From positions 122,025-186,024 of the forward strand of contig JANQSS010000325.1 of the NCBI GenBank assembly GCA_028279185.1: 64,000 bases of DNA. The letters are read 5' to 3'. A program made the position numbers and the translations under genes. The notes under the pieces are model-generated. The model saw nothing but the letters and a program-made list of their open reading frames with translations. It ran no database searches and had not been told where the DNA came from. The DNA is from Saprospiraceae bacterium. GTDB lineage: Bacteria > Bacteroidota > Bacteroidia > Chitinophagales > Saprospiraceae. How positions within the stretch are numbered: position 1 is the first letter of the stretch; each line of letters starts with the position of its first letter. Below, in pieces: positions 24,676 through 34,114 of the stretch.

Positions 24676-25818
24676 CTAAAATGGATTCTGAAAAGCCTCA
24701 TTCTTTATGAAAGATGAATCTGTAAGTGTAGCTAAAAAAGCAATCAACTGTCGTTTATGTCGCTCTGACAGGCCTTGAGGCTCCATGAGATTGTCGACAT
24801 TGTCCTCATCTAAGTTGGCCACGTGATGCCCTCCACTATTGTAGTGATCCAGCACCTCTTCTATCGTCTCGAACCGGCCATCATGCATGTATGGTGCCGT
24901 AAGTAGGATATTGCGGAGCGTTGGGATCTTGAATTTTCCATTATCCAGGCGGTTTCCAGTCACGGCACCAAGACCCTTGTCTGTGTAGTCATCGACCGAA
25001 TTGACAGGGTCCAGACCATTGTTTCTAAATTCATTTGTTGTGAAGAGGTTTCGATTGTGACAATGCCCGCATTCCGCTTCAGGCAGGGAAGTCCCCGGTG
25101 CGGCATCATCAAAAAAGAGCTCGAACCCTGTGATGGCATCATCACTAGGCGAATATTCGTTTCGATCAAACCGGTCATATTCGGAATCACCACTGCTTAT
25201 CAGTGTACGTTCAAACTGTGCAATGGCTTTCACAACGTGGTCACGATCAACTTCGGATGATCGATCGATGCCAAACGCCTGCCGAAACAACTCGGGGTAA
25301 GAAGGATGACGACGCAGACGCAGTTCGACTTCTTCCCAGGTATTGGCCATTTCATTTGGATCTTCAATGGGCAATAGGGCTTGTTCCTCAAGTGCACTGG
25401 CTCTTCCATCCCAAAACAAACCAGCTTGTCCATGGAAACCGACATTTAATAAAGACATGGACGACCGACTACCTTGTCGACCATCAACACCATCGCTTAC
25501 CGCCTTTCCATCGGTAAAACTTAAATGTGGCTCATGACAAGATGCACAAGAAATGGTACTGTCCAGACTCAATATCGGATCGAAGAACAACATGCGGCCT
25601 AATGTAACGCCTGCCACTGTTTGAGGATTATCGGCAGGATGCTCCATTTGAGGTAGTCCAACAGGAATAATTAATTCAAAAGGTTCCGGATTGTATGCAA
25701 TATGTGTCAACGATCTATCAGCAGTCATCGATGGCCCTTCATCATCATCGCACGACGAAATGTGCATGACAAATGCGCAAGCAACAAGACCTATGATGAA
25801 AAATGTCGATCGATTCAT
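24676..25818 (-). CDS. Di-haem cytochrome c peroxidase / MauG (MbnH-like) lipoprotein
   Basis: About 380 aa from ATG 25818 (25830 also possible). Signal with lipobox ISSC, so probably membrane-tethered. Two haem motifs: CASCH (about 91-95) and CGHCH (about 250-254). The segment KFKIPTLRNILLTAPYMHDGRFETI is the conserved C-terminal CCP/MauG block with the possible axial Met. GFHGQAGLFWDGRASALEEQ matches the segment after haem 1. CCP enzymes reduce peroxide; MauG/MbnH relatives oxidise tryptophan in a partner protein. The MbnP-like gene directly upstream (15-bp gap) favours an MbnH-type role. Confidence 0.9.
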   Translation of the reverse strand: MNRSTFFIIGLVACAFVMHISSCDDDEGPSMTADRSLTHIAYNPEPFELIIPVGLPQMEHPADNPQTVAGVTLGRMLFFDPILSLDSTISCASCHEPHLSFTDGKAVSDGVDGRQGSRSSMSLLNVGFHGQAGLFWDGRASALEEQALLPIEDPNEMANTWEEVELRLRRHPSYPELFRQAFGIDRSSEVDRDHVVKAIAQFERTLISSGDSEYDRFDRNEYSPSDDAITGFELFFDDAAPGTSLPEAECGHCHNRNLFTTNEFRNNGLDPVNSVDDYTDKGLGAVTGNRLDNGKFKIPTLRNILLTAPYMHDGRFETIEEVLDHYNSGGHHVANLDEDNVDNLMEPQGLSERHKRQLIAFLATLTDSSFIKNEAFQNPF

Positions 25819-25832
25819 AACGGCAAGCATTA

Positions 25833-26567
25833 TTAATCCAACGATATACCTGTTTTAAAATTCTCTAGAATGACTGAAGGATACTCAAGGTCATCCGGAT
25901 TATGAGCTGTTGGTTTTGCATTTATATCCAAGTAGCCGCCATCTTGCTTAAATAGTGCCTGATGCTCAACGGCAAGATTTAGCGTTTGAGATCCTTCATC
26001 CACAACGAAGGGTGAATTTAATTGAACGACGACTTTTGTGTACAAATCATCTTTGCCCGAATGATAAATAAATGTTAGATCGGTCACCCCGGATCCAGCC
26101 GTGTCAAGTTTTCCCTCCAATTTGCTAAATATGTAACTCTGCCATCCCTGCCAATAAGACGAACTTCTCGATAGCGGATGATCAGATGAAAAGTCTTCTG
26201 GCTTCATAGCATTTTTATCAGCAGGAATCCCTACAGAAAATTCGATAACATCATACGTCCCATTGGGTACGTCATAAAATTTCAATTCAACTTGATCACC
26301 TGCAGAAGACGTAAAATCAACGTAGCGCGTGTCGCCAATTACACGCTCTCCACCAGACCCAATTAGCTTTATTTCACTGATAAAGAACTCAGAAACATTG
26401 ATGCGCATACTTGACCCATCATAATCAACGACTTGATTCATGACAAGAGGCTGTCCATCATACAATGCAGAAAAGATGAGGTTTACTGTTCCCACATCAT
26501 CTTTTTGCGTACAATTTCCCAGAACCACTAGGCTCAATCCCAGTAAAAAGAGTTTCGTTTTAGACAT
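25833..26567 (-). CDS. MbnP-like lipoprotein
   Basis: 244 aa with signal and lipobox VLGNC (Cys19). The MbnP pattern is clear: VNLIFSALYDGQPLVM, the beta-strand FFISEIKLIG, YDVIEFSVGIPADKN and the tryptophan-rich YWQGWQSYIFSKLEGKLD, and a C-terminal KPTAHNPDD. In methanotrophs MbnP binds copper through a kynurenine made from a Trp by the di-haem enzyme MbnH. The adjacent di-haem gene fits that pairing. Which Trp would be modified here is unknown. Confidence 0.85.
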   Translation of the reverse strand: MSKTKLFLLGLSLVVLGNCTQKDDVGTVNLIFSALYDGQPLVMNQVVDYDGSSMRINVSEFFISEIKLIGSGGERVIGDTRYVDFTSSAGDQVELKFYDVPNGTYDVIEFSVGIPADKNAMKPEDFSSDHPLSRSSSYWQGWQSYIFSKLEGKLDTAGSGVTDLTFIYHSGKDDLYTKVVVQLNSPFVVDEGSQTLNLAVEHQALFKQDGGYLDINAKPTAHNPDDLEYPSVILENFKTGISLD

Positions 26568-26575
26568 ATCATCAA

Positions 26576-27421
26576 TTATTGAGGAATAACCGACAGGGCG
26601 GCATTCATATTATTTAAAAGAGTCGATTTTATAGTTTCTTCCGTATCAGTTCTCAAATCCATCTGGCTTACCAATTTACTATAGTCAAAAAACAAGCCAA
26701 CGTTGATATGGTTTGTCTGGGTCGTTAGCAATGTAGCCGATTTTACAATCTGCTCTTCACGAGGCCCGGAGATTTGTATTGTTCTCGTAATCGTGTCGGG
26801 GTCTGCCGTTCCGGCCCAGATCATATAGTCCATTTTCAATACATCCCGCTCTACTGCTCCAACACGCAAGGATTCACTGAACCATGGGTGAGCGGAAGCT
26901 AGATCTCTAAGAAGATTGGTATCGACTTTTCTCCATTCTTCTGAGAAACCAAATGTCAAGTGCAGACCGGAATACGTGCCAAATTCGTTAATGTGACCCG
27001 TCGAAAATGAAAACGCATTTGGTGCGACAACTGTTAGGTCATCTCGTATAAATGTGCCATCATATTGTTCTACACTGTCAAATACAAACAGGTTAGGATC
27101 ATCCCCTATGCGCACATTTGATACGTACATGTCCAAGTCGGTGAAGACTACGGTATCTGTATTATTCAAAACATACTTCGTATTCAAGGAAAATGTAACC
27201 GTGTCTACAATGGTGGTATCCATGGAAACCATGCTGTCAATCCAGCGATGCGAAACATTCAATATTAATTCAGGATATACACATCCCCCATTTTCATCTG
27301 CTCCTACATTTAAATTGATTGCATTTGGATCCAGACACCCCACTTCTTTTTCCAGGCAACCCGTTAGGATTAAAGAAAAAGCCAAAAGCAAGCTCAATTT
27401 ATTTTCCCAAATTCGCCTCAT
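26576..27421 (-). CDS. MbnP-like lipoprotein, divergent second copy
   Basis: 281 aa. Signal with lipobox LTGC (Cys22). Next comes the cysteine-bounded CLDPNAINLNVGADENGGC motif found at the N-terminus of many Bacteroidota surface lipoproteins. The main domain is MbnP-like: TDLDMYVSNVRIG (compare FFISEIKLIG in the next gene), SGLHLTFGFSEEW, HPWFSESLRVG and LKMDYMIWAG, where the W-x(n)-K block of MbnP is changed. It lies 8 bp upstream of the other MbnP-like gene and overlaps the end of the DnaQ-like gene by 23 bp. It may bind a metal or be a partner of the di-haem enzyme. Confidence 0.75.
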   Translation of the reverse strand: MRRIWENKLSLLLAFSLILTGCLEKEVGCLDPNAINLNVGADENGGCVYPELILNVSHRWIDSMVSMDTTIVDTVTFSLNTKYVLNNTDTVVFTDLDMYVSNVRIGDDPNLFVFDSVEQYDGTFIRDDLTVVAPNAFSFSTGHINEFGTYSGLHLTFGFSEEWRKVDTNLLRDLASAHPWFSESLRVGAVERDVLKMDYMIWAGTADPDTITRTIQISGPREEQIVKSATLLTTQTNHINVGLFFDYSKLVSQMDLRTDTEETIKSTLLNNMNAALSVIPQ

Positions 27422-28223
27422 AAGCAGTTAAAAGTTCTCGGGTGATTTGTTTAACCTGTACGCCAAATTCCTTTTTTTGAATCCAATCAAAATAAGCGCG
27501 ATCTTCATACAACGTTTTAGCCACAGGTTTGCCCACATACTTTCCAAAATTAAAAACGACTTCGCCCTGGGAATCGTATCGAAGCCTTTGCGTTACATCT
27601 AGGGATTGACTATTTGAAGTGAAAGCGCTCAATGCCTCAACATTATCCTGGATTGGGTTTTGTTGTATGGTTTTTCCGTCATCATATGCCACGCCGGCAT
27701 AACGATCGATCTGGCCTTGCAGTACCTCGGCCGTGGCACGAACATCTGCCAATGCGTCATGCGCCATATCGAGAGTCTTATCACAGTAAAACTTATAGGC
27801 CGCTCCAAGCGTCCGTGGCTCCATTTTATAGAATATTTTTTGCACATCAATAGTTTTTCGATTTTTCAGATTAAAATCAAAGCCATTTCGTGCAAATTCT
27901 TCCATCAACATCGGAACATCAAATCGATCTGAATTGTACCCTGCCAAATCGGCATCACCAATAAAATCAAATATTTTTTGCGCAACCTGACCAAATGTAG
28001 GTTTATTTGCCAAATCCTTCGAGGAAATGCCGTGTACTTCAAAGGCTTCAGGGCTAATGGGTACGTAGCCCGGATTAATTAATAAATTCATCTCAACTCC
28101 GTCTTCAGATCCAATATCGTACTTTATCATACCTAACTGAATGATTCGATCCCGAATTACATGTAAGCCTGTAGCCTCGATATCAAAAAAAACGATGGCT
28201 TTCTTTAAATTTAATTTTATCAT
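27399..28223 (-). CDS. DnaQ-like 3'-5' exonuclease
   Basis: 274 aa. The DEDDh exonuclease motifs are present: ExoI FFDIEATGL (about 12-20), ExoII in DLAGYNSDRFDVPML, and ExoIII MAHDALADVRATAEVL. A C-terminal extension (VVFNFGKYVGKPVAKTL ... YFDWIQKKEFGVQV) is the DUF3820-type module seen in many Bacteroidota epsilon-like exonucleases. It is likely a repair or RNA/DNA trimming nuclease rather than the replicative proofreading subunit. The start overlaps the apbE stop (4 bp). Confidence 0.9.
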   Translation of the reverse strand: MIKLNLKKAIVFFDIEATGLHVIRDRIIQLGMIKYDIGSEDGVEMNLLINPGYVPISPEAFEVHGISSKDLANKPTFGQVAQKIFDFIGDADLAGYNSDRFDVPMLMEEFARNGFDFNLKNRKTIDVQKIFYKMEPRTLGAAYKFYCDKTLDMAHDALADVRATAEVLQGQIDRYAGVAYDDGKTIQQNPIQDNVEALSAFTSNSQSLDVTQRLRYDSQGEVVFNFGKYVGKPVAKTLYEDRAYFDWIQKKEFGVQVKQITRELLTAYEANLGK

Positions 28224-29296
28224 TTAGTGATGTTTATTTTGTTCTTAAGTGCAGGAGAAATGAAATGTTCAAGTCGGTCTTTTTTACTATCAAGATGGAT
28301 GAGCAAAGCACTGAGACCGTCAACAGAATCAACTAATTGTCGCGCTCTATCGTACCCCATAGCCATACATGCCGTCGCATAGGCATCAGCCGTGGCGCAA
28401 TCCGGTGCCAATATTGTAGCGCTAAGTAAATCAGACGGTTGTGCTAATCCAGTGGTTGGGTTGATGGTATGTGCCCGCATTTCCCCTGATGAGGAATAAA
28501 AATTTCGGTAATTCCCGGAAGAGGCTAACGCGCCATTTTCCAATTCGAGCACACCGTAAAGTTCATTGAGTGCGGCAGATGTATCGGGATAATTGATACC
28601 CAACTTCCAGTTTTCTCCCTCTCGGTTTTTGCCTCGTACTACAATTTCTCCACCAATATTTATATAATAATTTTGACAATTATTAAATTCAAAATAATCA
28701 GACAATATATCCACGGCATACCCCTTTGCCACTGCACTAAAATCCAATTCCATCTCATTGCGTGATTTTAGAATGCAAGTCGAGTCGGATACCTGCTGAA
28801 TACTTATCCGATTGAAACCGGTAATGCGCAAAAGAGAATCCAATTCTTGCTTGTCAAATGCTGTCCGCTTCTGTTTATTTTTATAACCGAAACCCCAGTA
28901 ATTTACAAGCGGCATTAGGGTTGGATCAAAAAAGCCTTTCGATGCTTTATAAACGTTGTCCGAAATGTCAAATATCTCCATAAAATGTGCCATCTGCGGC
29001 TGTGTACTTTTCAAACAATATCCGTCATGCGCTGAATTTATTTTACTAATCAGTGAAGTTGATATATAGGTAGAAGCAACATCATTAATCAATATTAAAA
29101 TGCTGTCTACCTCCGGTTTGGATACCGGATTTCCGGGCGAAGGCGCGTAGATACAATTATAAATGGTGCCCATGGTTTGCCCCTCTATCATATCATATTT
29201 CGTAACACTTGTGCGCTCCGACCTACATCCATATAACAGAACAGATAGAATAAGTAGAAGAACATAGGTACGAAAACGCTGCATTAAATAATTCAA
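28220..29296 (-). CDS. apbE: FAD:protein FMN transferase (ApbE family lipoprotein)
   Basis: 358 aa with a signal and lipobox LLYGC. ApbE blocks: MIEGQTMGTIYNC, ELDFSAVAKGYAVDIL, NIGGEIVVRG, HTINPTTGLAQPSD and DCATADAYATACMAMG. It attaches FMN covalently to Thr/Ser of target proteins (for example Nqr/Rnf subunits or extracellular flavoproteins) in the periplasm. It is between terC and the exonuclease gene in a tightly packed minus-strand run (11 bp after terC, 4-bp overlap with the next gene). No obvious flavinylation target is in the window. Confidence 0.93.
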   Translation of the reverse strand: MNYLMQRFRTYVLLLILSVLLYGCRSERTSVTKYDMIEGQTMGTIYNCIYAPSPGNPVSKPEVDSILILINDVASTYISTSLISKINSAHDGYCLKSTQPQMAHFMEIFDISDNVYKASKGFFDPTLMPLVNYWGFGYKNKQKRTAFDKQELDSLLRITGFNRISIQQVSDSTCILKSRNEMELDFSAVAKGYAVDILSDYFEFNNCQNYYINIGGEIVVRGKNREGENWKLGINYPDTSAALNELYGVLELENGALASSGNYRNFYSSSGEMRAHTINPTTGLAQPSDLLSATILAPDCATADAYATACMAMGYDRARQLVDSVDGLSALLIHLDSKKDRLEHFISPALKNKINITK

Positions 29297-29307
29297 TATT
29301 TCAATAA

Positions 29308-30150
29308 CTAATTTGATGTTGTACGCTCTATTAGGCCTTCTGCAACGGCTTCTTCTTGGATGCCATGCAGTTGAACTGGCTTGCTTTTTTTGCGTAAACG
29401 CATATTTAAAAACTCAACCAGGAGTGAGAAAGCAATTGCGAAATATAAATACCCCTTTGGAATGGCACCAATGGAAGTTCCAGCTACCTTGATATGGGAT
29501 AAGTGGGCGCCTTCTGCGATAAGCATAAAGCCAATGAGAATTAAAAAAGACAAGCCCAACATTTGAATCGATGGATGCCTATTGACAAAATTTCCAACAG
29601 GACCAGCAAATAGCATCATTATTAGAACGGAAACGACAACAGCCGTAATCATAATCACGAAATTATCGGTCAACCCGATAGCGGTTAATATCGAATCAAA
29701 TGAAAAGACAATATTGATCAAGGCAATTTGAATTATGACGTTCGTCAATGTCTTTTTCACACCACTTCCTTTCGTATGTTCATCTTCTCCTTCCAGTTTA
29801 TGGTGAATTTCAGAAGTTGCTTTATACAATAGAAAAAGCCCTCCTATAACCAGTATTACGCTCTGACCAGTAAAATGTCCGCTAAAAAAATCACCTTCTA
29901 TGTGGTAAAATGGATCCTGTAAGGAGACTAACAATGATAAACCGAATAAAAGCAATATCCGGAAGGCCATAGCCAGGATCAATCCTATGTTGCGCGCTTT
30001 GGGTTGCTCCTCTTCCTTTAGTTTATTTGAAGCGATTGATATGAAAATGATGTTGTCAATGCCTAAAACAATTTCCAGAAAGGTTAGGGTCAAAAGGCTG
30101 AGCCATACCTCTGGCGAGGAAAAGTCAGGCCACATTATCAATGAAATCAT
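29308..30150 (-). CDS. TerC family integral membrane protein
   Basis: 280 aa with about seven membrane helices. LEIVLGIDNIIFISIAS (about 25-41) and FSFDSILTAIGL (about 148-159) are the paired acidic TerC motifs. An ATG at 30135 (MWPDFSSPE) is an equally plausible start. Members of the family act in metal (Mn2+) export or in tellurite resistance and may load metals onto exported proteins. It is the first gene of the run leading to the MbnP/MauG genes. Confidence 0.92.
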   Translation of the reverse strand: MISLIMWPDFSSPEVWLSLLTLTFLEIVLGIDNIIFISIASNKLKEEEQPKARNIGLILAMAFRILLLFGLSLLVSLQDPFYHIEGDFFSGHFTGQSVILVIGGLFLLYKATSEIHHKLEGEDEHTKGSGVKKTLTNVIIQIALINIVFSFDSILTAIGLTDNFVIMITAVVVSVLIMMLFAGPVGNFVNRHPSIQMLGLSFLILIGFMLIAEGAHLSHIKVAGTSIGAIPKGYLYFAIAFSLLVEFLNMRLRKKSKPVQLHGIQEEAVAEGLIERTTSN

Positions 30151-30762
30151 AACGGTGAAATTTTAATTGAGCAAGGTTACGCGATTTCTCTCTTTTATCC
30201 ATGATTGACAATCAGAAATACGAACTACGTTCCGGGGAATCATGCAATAGGTCCGTTTATATAGACTGCTCAAAATCTTTGCACAAAATGACTGTGTTTC
30301 TACGCATAGAACTGTTAAGAGAAGATTAAGCCTGAAAATGTCTGTAACGTGCTATAAAATTGTTCGTCACATGATTGAGCTGCCTGTTATAGGGGGCATT
30401 TGATGTCTTGGTAAAATGGTTCTACAATAGCGTTATCTGGCACAATATTTGTTGAATATAAGCAATATATACATTACAGAAAGTTAAACTATGAAGAGCT
30501 TGCTGCCCATACACTTATCAATTTTCAACATGAAAAGTATGTTTACCCTCGTGTTACCGACACATGTTGGCTACGGTTTACGGGATAGTACGGTCGCACT
30601 CGGCATGAATAATAAAACGACCTTCTTTGAAGCTGTTACAAGCGGATTGGATGGATCGACTAATAGCTATGATAGAACATTTGGATATGACACCAAACGA
30701 ATAATAATGGGTTCGACCTTGTATCGGATTCTTTTTCTAAATATCAAATCAATTAACTACTC
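30151..30762. other. Intergenic region with degraded sequence
   Basis: Between divergent terC and the beta-barrel gene. A plus-strand frame at 30491-30766 has no family character and overlaps the next start. A short transposase-like remnant is reported at 30387-30461. No terminator or tRNA was seen. Confidence 0.5.
30387..30461 (-). pseudogene. Possible IS3-type transposase fragment
   Basis: The minus-strand frame reads STNIVPDNAIVEPFYQDIKC then a stop. This resembles the DNAVxESFFxxLK motif around the last acidic residue of IS3-family integrase cores. Only about 24 codons are preserved and no inverted repeats were found, so this is a weak call. Confidence 0.3.
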
Positions 30763-31374
30763 ATGAAAAAATTAAAATTATTTATGCTTTTGCTGTTTTC
30801 AATTTTTATTGGGCAACAGGTAGAAGCACAAAACGGTTTCGGTTTGCGAGTTGGACTTGTTTCCTCTGACACAAAAGCTGACCTTGTCGACTTACTTGAT
30901 ATCAATCTAAAAGCAAAAACCGGATTCGATATAGCTTTACTTTACAATTATGAAACAGGAAGCGGCGTTAGCATTCAACCTGAGGTTCATTACACACAAC
31001 TTGGATTTAAGGTTGATGTTGGATTTATAAAACCTAAAGGTGATATTAATTATATACGCATCCCTGTGCTCATCAAATACGACGTCATGAGCAATAATGA
31101 TAACTTAAGCCTTAGTCCATTTGTTGCTCCGTATCTGGGAATCCTTGCTTCAGACGACATCGACCTTCTTTCCTTATTTACAGACGATCTTCCGATAACC
31201 AGTACAGATGTTGGTCTGGATGTTGGAGTCAATTTCAAGCTTTCGAATGGCTTATTTTTTGATGCTCGCTATACATTAGGCTTCCAAAATATTCTTGATT
31301 TACCTGTTGGTGAATTAAAAAATTCCGCAATTGGCGTTGGGATAGGTTATATTTTTAGTTCGAATAACGGATAG
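30763..31374 (+). CDS. Outer-membrane beta-barrel protein (porin-like)
   Basis: 203 aa with a signal peptide (LFMLLLFSIFIGQQVEAQ). The mature part is made of alternating amphipathic strands: GFGLRVGLVSSDT, GFDIALLYNYETGSGVSIQPEVHY, INYIRIPVLIKYDV, APYLGILAS, VGLDVGVNFKLSNGLFFDARY and NSAIGVGIGYIF at the C-terminus. This is the small 8-10-stranded barrel family abundant in Bacteroidota. A long bidirectional terminator follows the stop. Confidence 0.88.
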   Translation: MKKLKLFMLLLFSIFIGQQVEAQNGFGLRVGLVSSDTKADLVDLLDINLKAKTGFDIALLYNYETGSGVSIQPEVHYTQLGFKVDVGFIKPKGDINYIRIPVLIKYDVMSNNDNLSLSPFVAPYLGILASDDIDLLSLFTDDLPITSTDVGLDVGVNFKLSNGLFFDARYTLGFQNILDLPVGELKNSAIGVGIGYIFSSNNG

Positions 31375-31404
31375 CACGTTGTCCTGTCAAATAAAAGTAT
31401 AATT

Positions 31405-31457
31405 CAATAAAACAAACAAGCCGTGCTTGCAGAAAGCACGCCTTTTTTGTTTTATTG
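31405..31457. terminator. Long bidirectional terminator hairpin
   Basis: CAATAAAACAAA (31405-31416) pairs with TTTGTTTTATTG (31446-31457), and inside it CGTGCTT (31422-31428) pairs with AAGCACG (31434-31440). T-tracts are present on both strands. It separates the convergent beta-barrel and T9SS protein genes. Confidence 0.9.
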
Positions 31458-31464
31458 AGCATGT

Positions 31465-33861
31465 TTAATTTTTCATTATCAGTTCCGAATATTTCGCACC
31501 ATTTTTATCATATAATAATATGGTATATAAACCGGGTGAATGATTGAACTCAATCGAATTATTCAACGATTCGACAAGTTGAGATTGAACAATTTGCCCT
31601 TGTGCATTAAACACGTCCAATCGTTCTATTACTCCCTCAAAATTCTTCAAATCGATAAAAAGTCTATCGACGACGGGATTTGGAAAAACGGAAATGGACA
31701 CATCTTTTGCCGCCGTTGTTTGCGTTCCTGATGCGCGTTCAACTGAAATAAGAACATTATCGATTGCCGCTTCCAGTGGTGCTCCCGGAGGTTCTGCATC
31801 GCCGATAATGAATCGCACTTGAAGCTGTCCATCGTTAGGAAGCTGAAGAATATCAAGTAAATTCACTGAAGCATACGAACGCCATGTCGGATCAGATTCA
31901 GTAATTGCTTCCATTCTTCCGACACTTGTACCATCAACAATTATATCAACTTCGAGCGTGTCATTTGAAGGCCCCTGCACGTCAACAGTTCTGTACCAAT
32001 AATCAAAATTTAGGCGAATGCCATGAACGAGTTCGTCCAATTCAATGACAGGGCTTGTCAAAAAATTATATACCCCATCAACATCGTTATCAAAAGGCGT
32101 TTGCGAATTCAAGCCCGTTCCATAGCATTTATCCCCGATATCTGCCGGACTATCTTCACCCGGATTCAACGGTCCTTGAAAATCGGTTCCTTGCGGTACT
32201 CCTCTTTCCCAATCGCCGGTTTCCGCATTGTTGATCACTGACCACCCTTGATCCGCCACAAATCGATCAAGATATAGGTTTCCTGTACCTGGGAGCACAA
32301 TATCTACCCCAGTTGACGCATCTGTGATTGCAAAGACTGTATCGCCGTATCCCCATACACCAGCCGATACTTCATATTCCAGGTCAAACAATGTTCCACT
32401 AAACATACCTCCGGCGTCGGTTGTAAAATTATAGTCTATATTATCGGATTCATATGTTACCACACTGTTGGAAATGGGATTGCCTTCTTTGTCGCTCAAT
32501 GTGCCGCTATGTGCCACTCTTGCAAAGAGAAATCGTAGTGTCATATCGAGCATCGTAATACTATCACTAGCCAAAGGAACTGTTACGACGGTATCGCGGT
32601 AAAGAGGGTGGCTGAACATAACATCCAGGCTACCCTCTTCTGCAATTCCTGTTTTATACGTACCAAAATTGGACGTACTGTTAAGATTGGGTTGCGTGCC
32701 TAAAATATCCACCTGGACATTTGGGATCGCCATGCCATCTTCATTTCGAACTGTTCCTTCCAAATACGATGCGCGAACATAATTGGGTTGCAGGACATGT
32801 AATCCGGTAATCATATCCGATATTAAAATGAGACCGGAAGGCAAGAAAGGAAAAGCTCCCCAATTTCCATTCGTCCCTCCTGTACCATTAAACCATGTAT
32901 CAAAACTTCCTACTTCGGTTAAATTGTCCGGATACTGCGCATCTATAATCTTCATCCCATCGGTATAATAACTGACAATAATGTAATCATTGAAGACATG
33001 CGCATTGTGAGGAGTAACGGGTAATCCTTCGGTTGAAGGTGGACGATAAACATCAACACGTCTTATATCTGTGACATCACTCACATCATAAGCCTCTATA
33101 AAAGCAAAATCGCGCTCATCCGTCGTAAATAAATAATCGCTGTCATCGGATAACCAGGCATTGTGGGTAAACGTACTTAAGGTCTGTTGGGTCGCTAATT
33201 CAACGATATTTGATTTGTCCGAAACGTCAAGTACAGAGAAAAACCCATCATCTATATCTGAGCTGTACGCTAAATTGTCTCGAACATACACATCATGGGA
33301 ATAGCGAAACGGGCCGTAACCAACGATTACCGGATTCCAGGGATCAGTCGCCACATCTATGATAACTAATCCACCGTCATTTTGATCGGCACCAGACAAA
33401 TACAGGTAGCCGAATTCATCGACCCAGATATTATGAACCGCTCCTAATAGCTCAGCCCCCCCATCTGTCATATCAGGAATCGTGGTAACAATTTTATGAT
33501 TAATGTTCGCTGGATCCGTCATGTTGATTATTACAAGTCCGTCAGGGCAATCATCGCAAACACTATATGCATACTGCTCCCAGTTCTTTATATCCCGCCA
33601 AGTCGTATTTGTTCCATCAACGCGGTAAACTTGTTGCGGTGCAGCCGGGTTTTCAAGATTTAAAACCACCGTGGCAGTTCTGGTTCCAATAATTGCGTAC
33701 TCCACCCCAGCAGTATCCACGATCCCCCAAACATCATTACAACCCTCGGCAAAGGGTACATGACTTACTTGTGTGACGTTGAAGTCAGGGTTTTGAGCAA
33801 CACTGTAGTTTGTCAACAGCCCAATTAACGGAATGAGTATGAACAAGAATTTTTGACGCAT
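31465..33861 (-). CDS. T9SS-exported LVIVD-repeat (choice-of-anchor B type) protein
   Basis: About 798 aa from ATG 33861; the longer frame to 33936 adds 25 residues before the signal peptide (FLFILIPLIGLLTNYSVAQ). Residues 30-380 have beta-propeller-like LVIVD repeats (DGLVIINMTDPANIN, DGGLVIIDVATDPWNP, YSSDIDDGFFSVLDVSD). Next are two carboxypeptidase-regulatory-like Ig modules (about 380-530) and a MAM-like domain with paired-difference pattern (about 540-710). The C-terminus (SISVFPNPVVDRLFID ... GLYTILLYDKNG ... SELIMKN) is a type A T9SS sorting domain. It is therefore a cell-surface protein; substrate unknown. Confidence 0.9.
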   Translation of the reverse strand: MRQKFLFILIPLIGLLTNYSVAQNPDFNVTQVSHVPFAEGCNDVWGIVDTAGVEYAIIGTRTATVVLNLENPAAPQQVYRVDGTNTTWRDIKNWEQYAYSVCDDCPDGLVIINMTDPANINHKIVTTIPDMTDGGAELLGAVHNIWVDEFGYLYLSGADQNDGGLVIIDVATDPWNPVIVGYGPFRYSHDVYVRDNLAYSSDIDDGFFSVLDVSDKSNIVELATQQTLSTFTHNAWLSDDSDYLFTTDERDFAFIEAYDVSDVTDIRRVDVYRPPSTEGLPVTPHNAHVFNDYIIVSYYTDGMKIIDAQYPDNLTEVGSFDTWFNGTGGTNGNWGAFPFLPSGLILISDMITGLHVLQPNYVRASYLEGTVRNEDGMAIPNVQVDILGTQPNLNSTSNFGTYKTGIAEEGSLDVMFSHPLYRDTVVTVPLASDSITMLDMTLRFLFARVAHSGTLSDKEGNPISNSVVTYESDNIDYNFTTDAGGMFSGTLFDLEYEVSAGVWGYGDTVFAITDASTGVDIVLPGTGNLYLDRFVADQGWSVINNAETGDWERGVPQGTDFQGPLNPGEDSPADIGDKCYGTGLNSQTPFDNDVDGVYNFLTSPVIELDELVHGIRLNFDYWYRTVDVQGPSNDTLEVDIIVDGTSVGRMEAITESDPTWRSYASVNLLDILQLPNDGQLQVRFIIGDAEPPGAPLEAAIDNVLISVERASGTQTTAAKDVSISVFPNPVVDRLFIDLKNFEGVIERLDVFNAQGQIVQSQLVESLNNSIEFNHSPGLYTILLYDKNGAKYSELIMKN

Positions 33862-34012
33862 GAGAATTATTTTATTTTTCGAAGATTGCAAATGTAACAT
33901 TCGACGAGCGATAAGTGAAATTGGGCGTTCACGCAACTATTTACATGTTATGCTTGTCTTTCCCCTATATAACGATTAATACGAATATTATTTAATTAGC
34001 GTTTGACAAATA

Positions 34013-34025
34013 ACCGATAATCGGT
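34013..34025. promoter_or_regulatory. Palindrome ACCGATAATCGGT
   Basis: 6-bp arms ACCGAT/ATCGGT around one base, 90 bp upstream of the DUF5686 gene. It could be a regulator site; nothing else supports it. Confidence 0.25.
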
Positions 34026-34114
34026 GATCAATACGTACTCGTATAAAACATGAATGAAGAATCAGAAATCGCACTAATATTACACGTTAACAGCATGCCC
34101 AACAAAACCCTTGG

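Noticed and set aside
30491..30766. 91-aa plus-strand frame before the beta-barrel gene
   Set aside because: No family character, low-complexity start, overlaps the next start codon by 4 bp; more likely chance.
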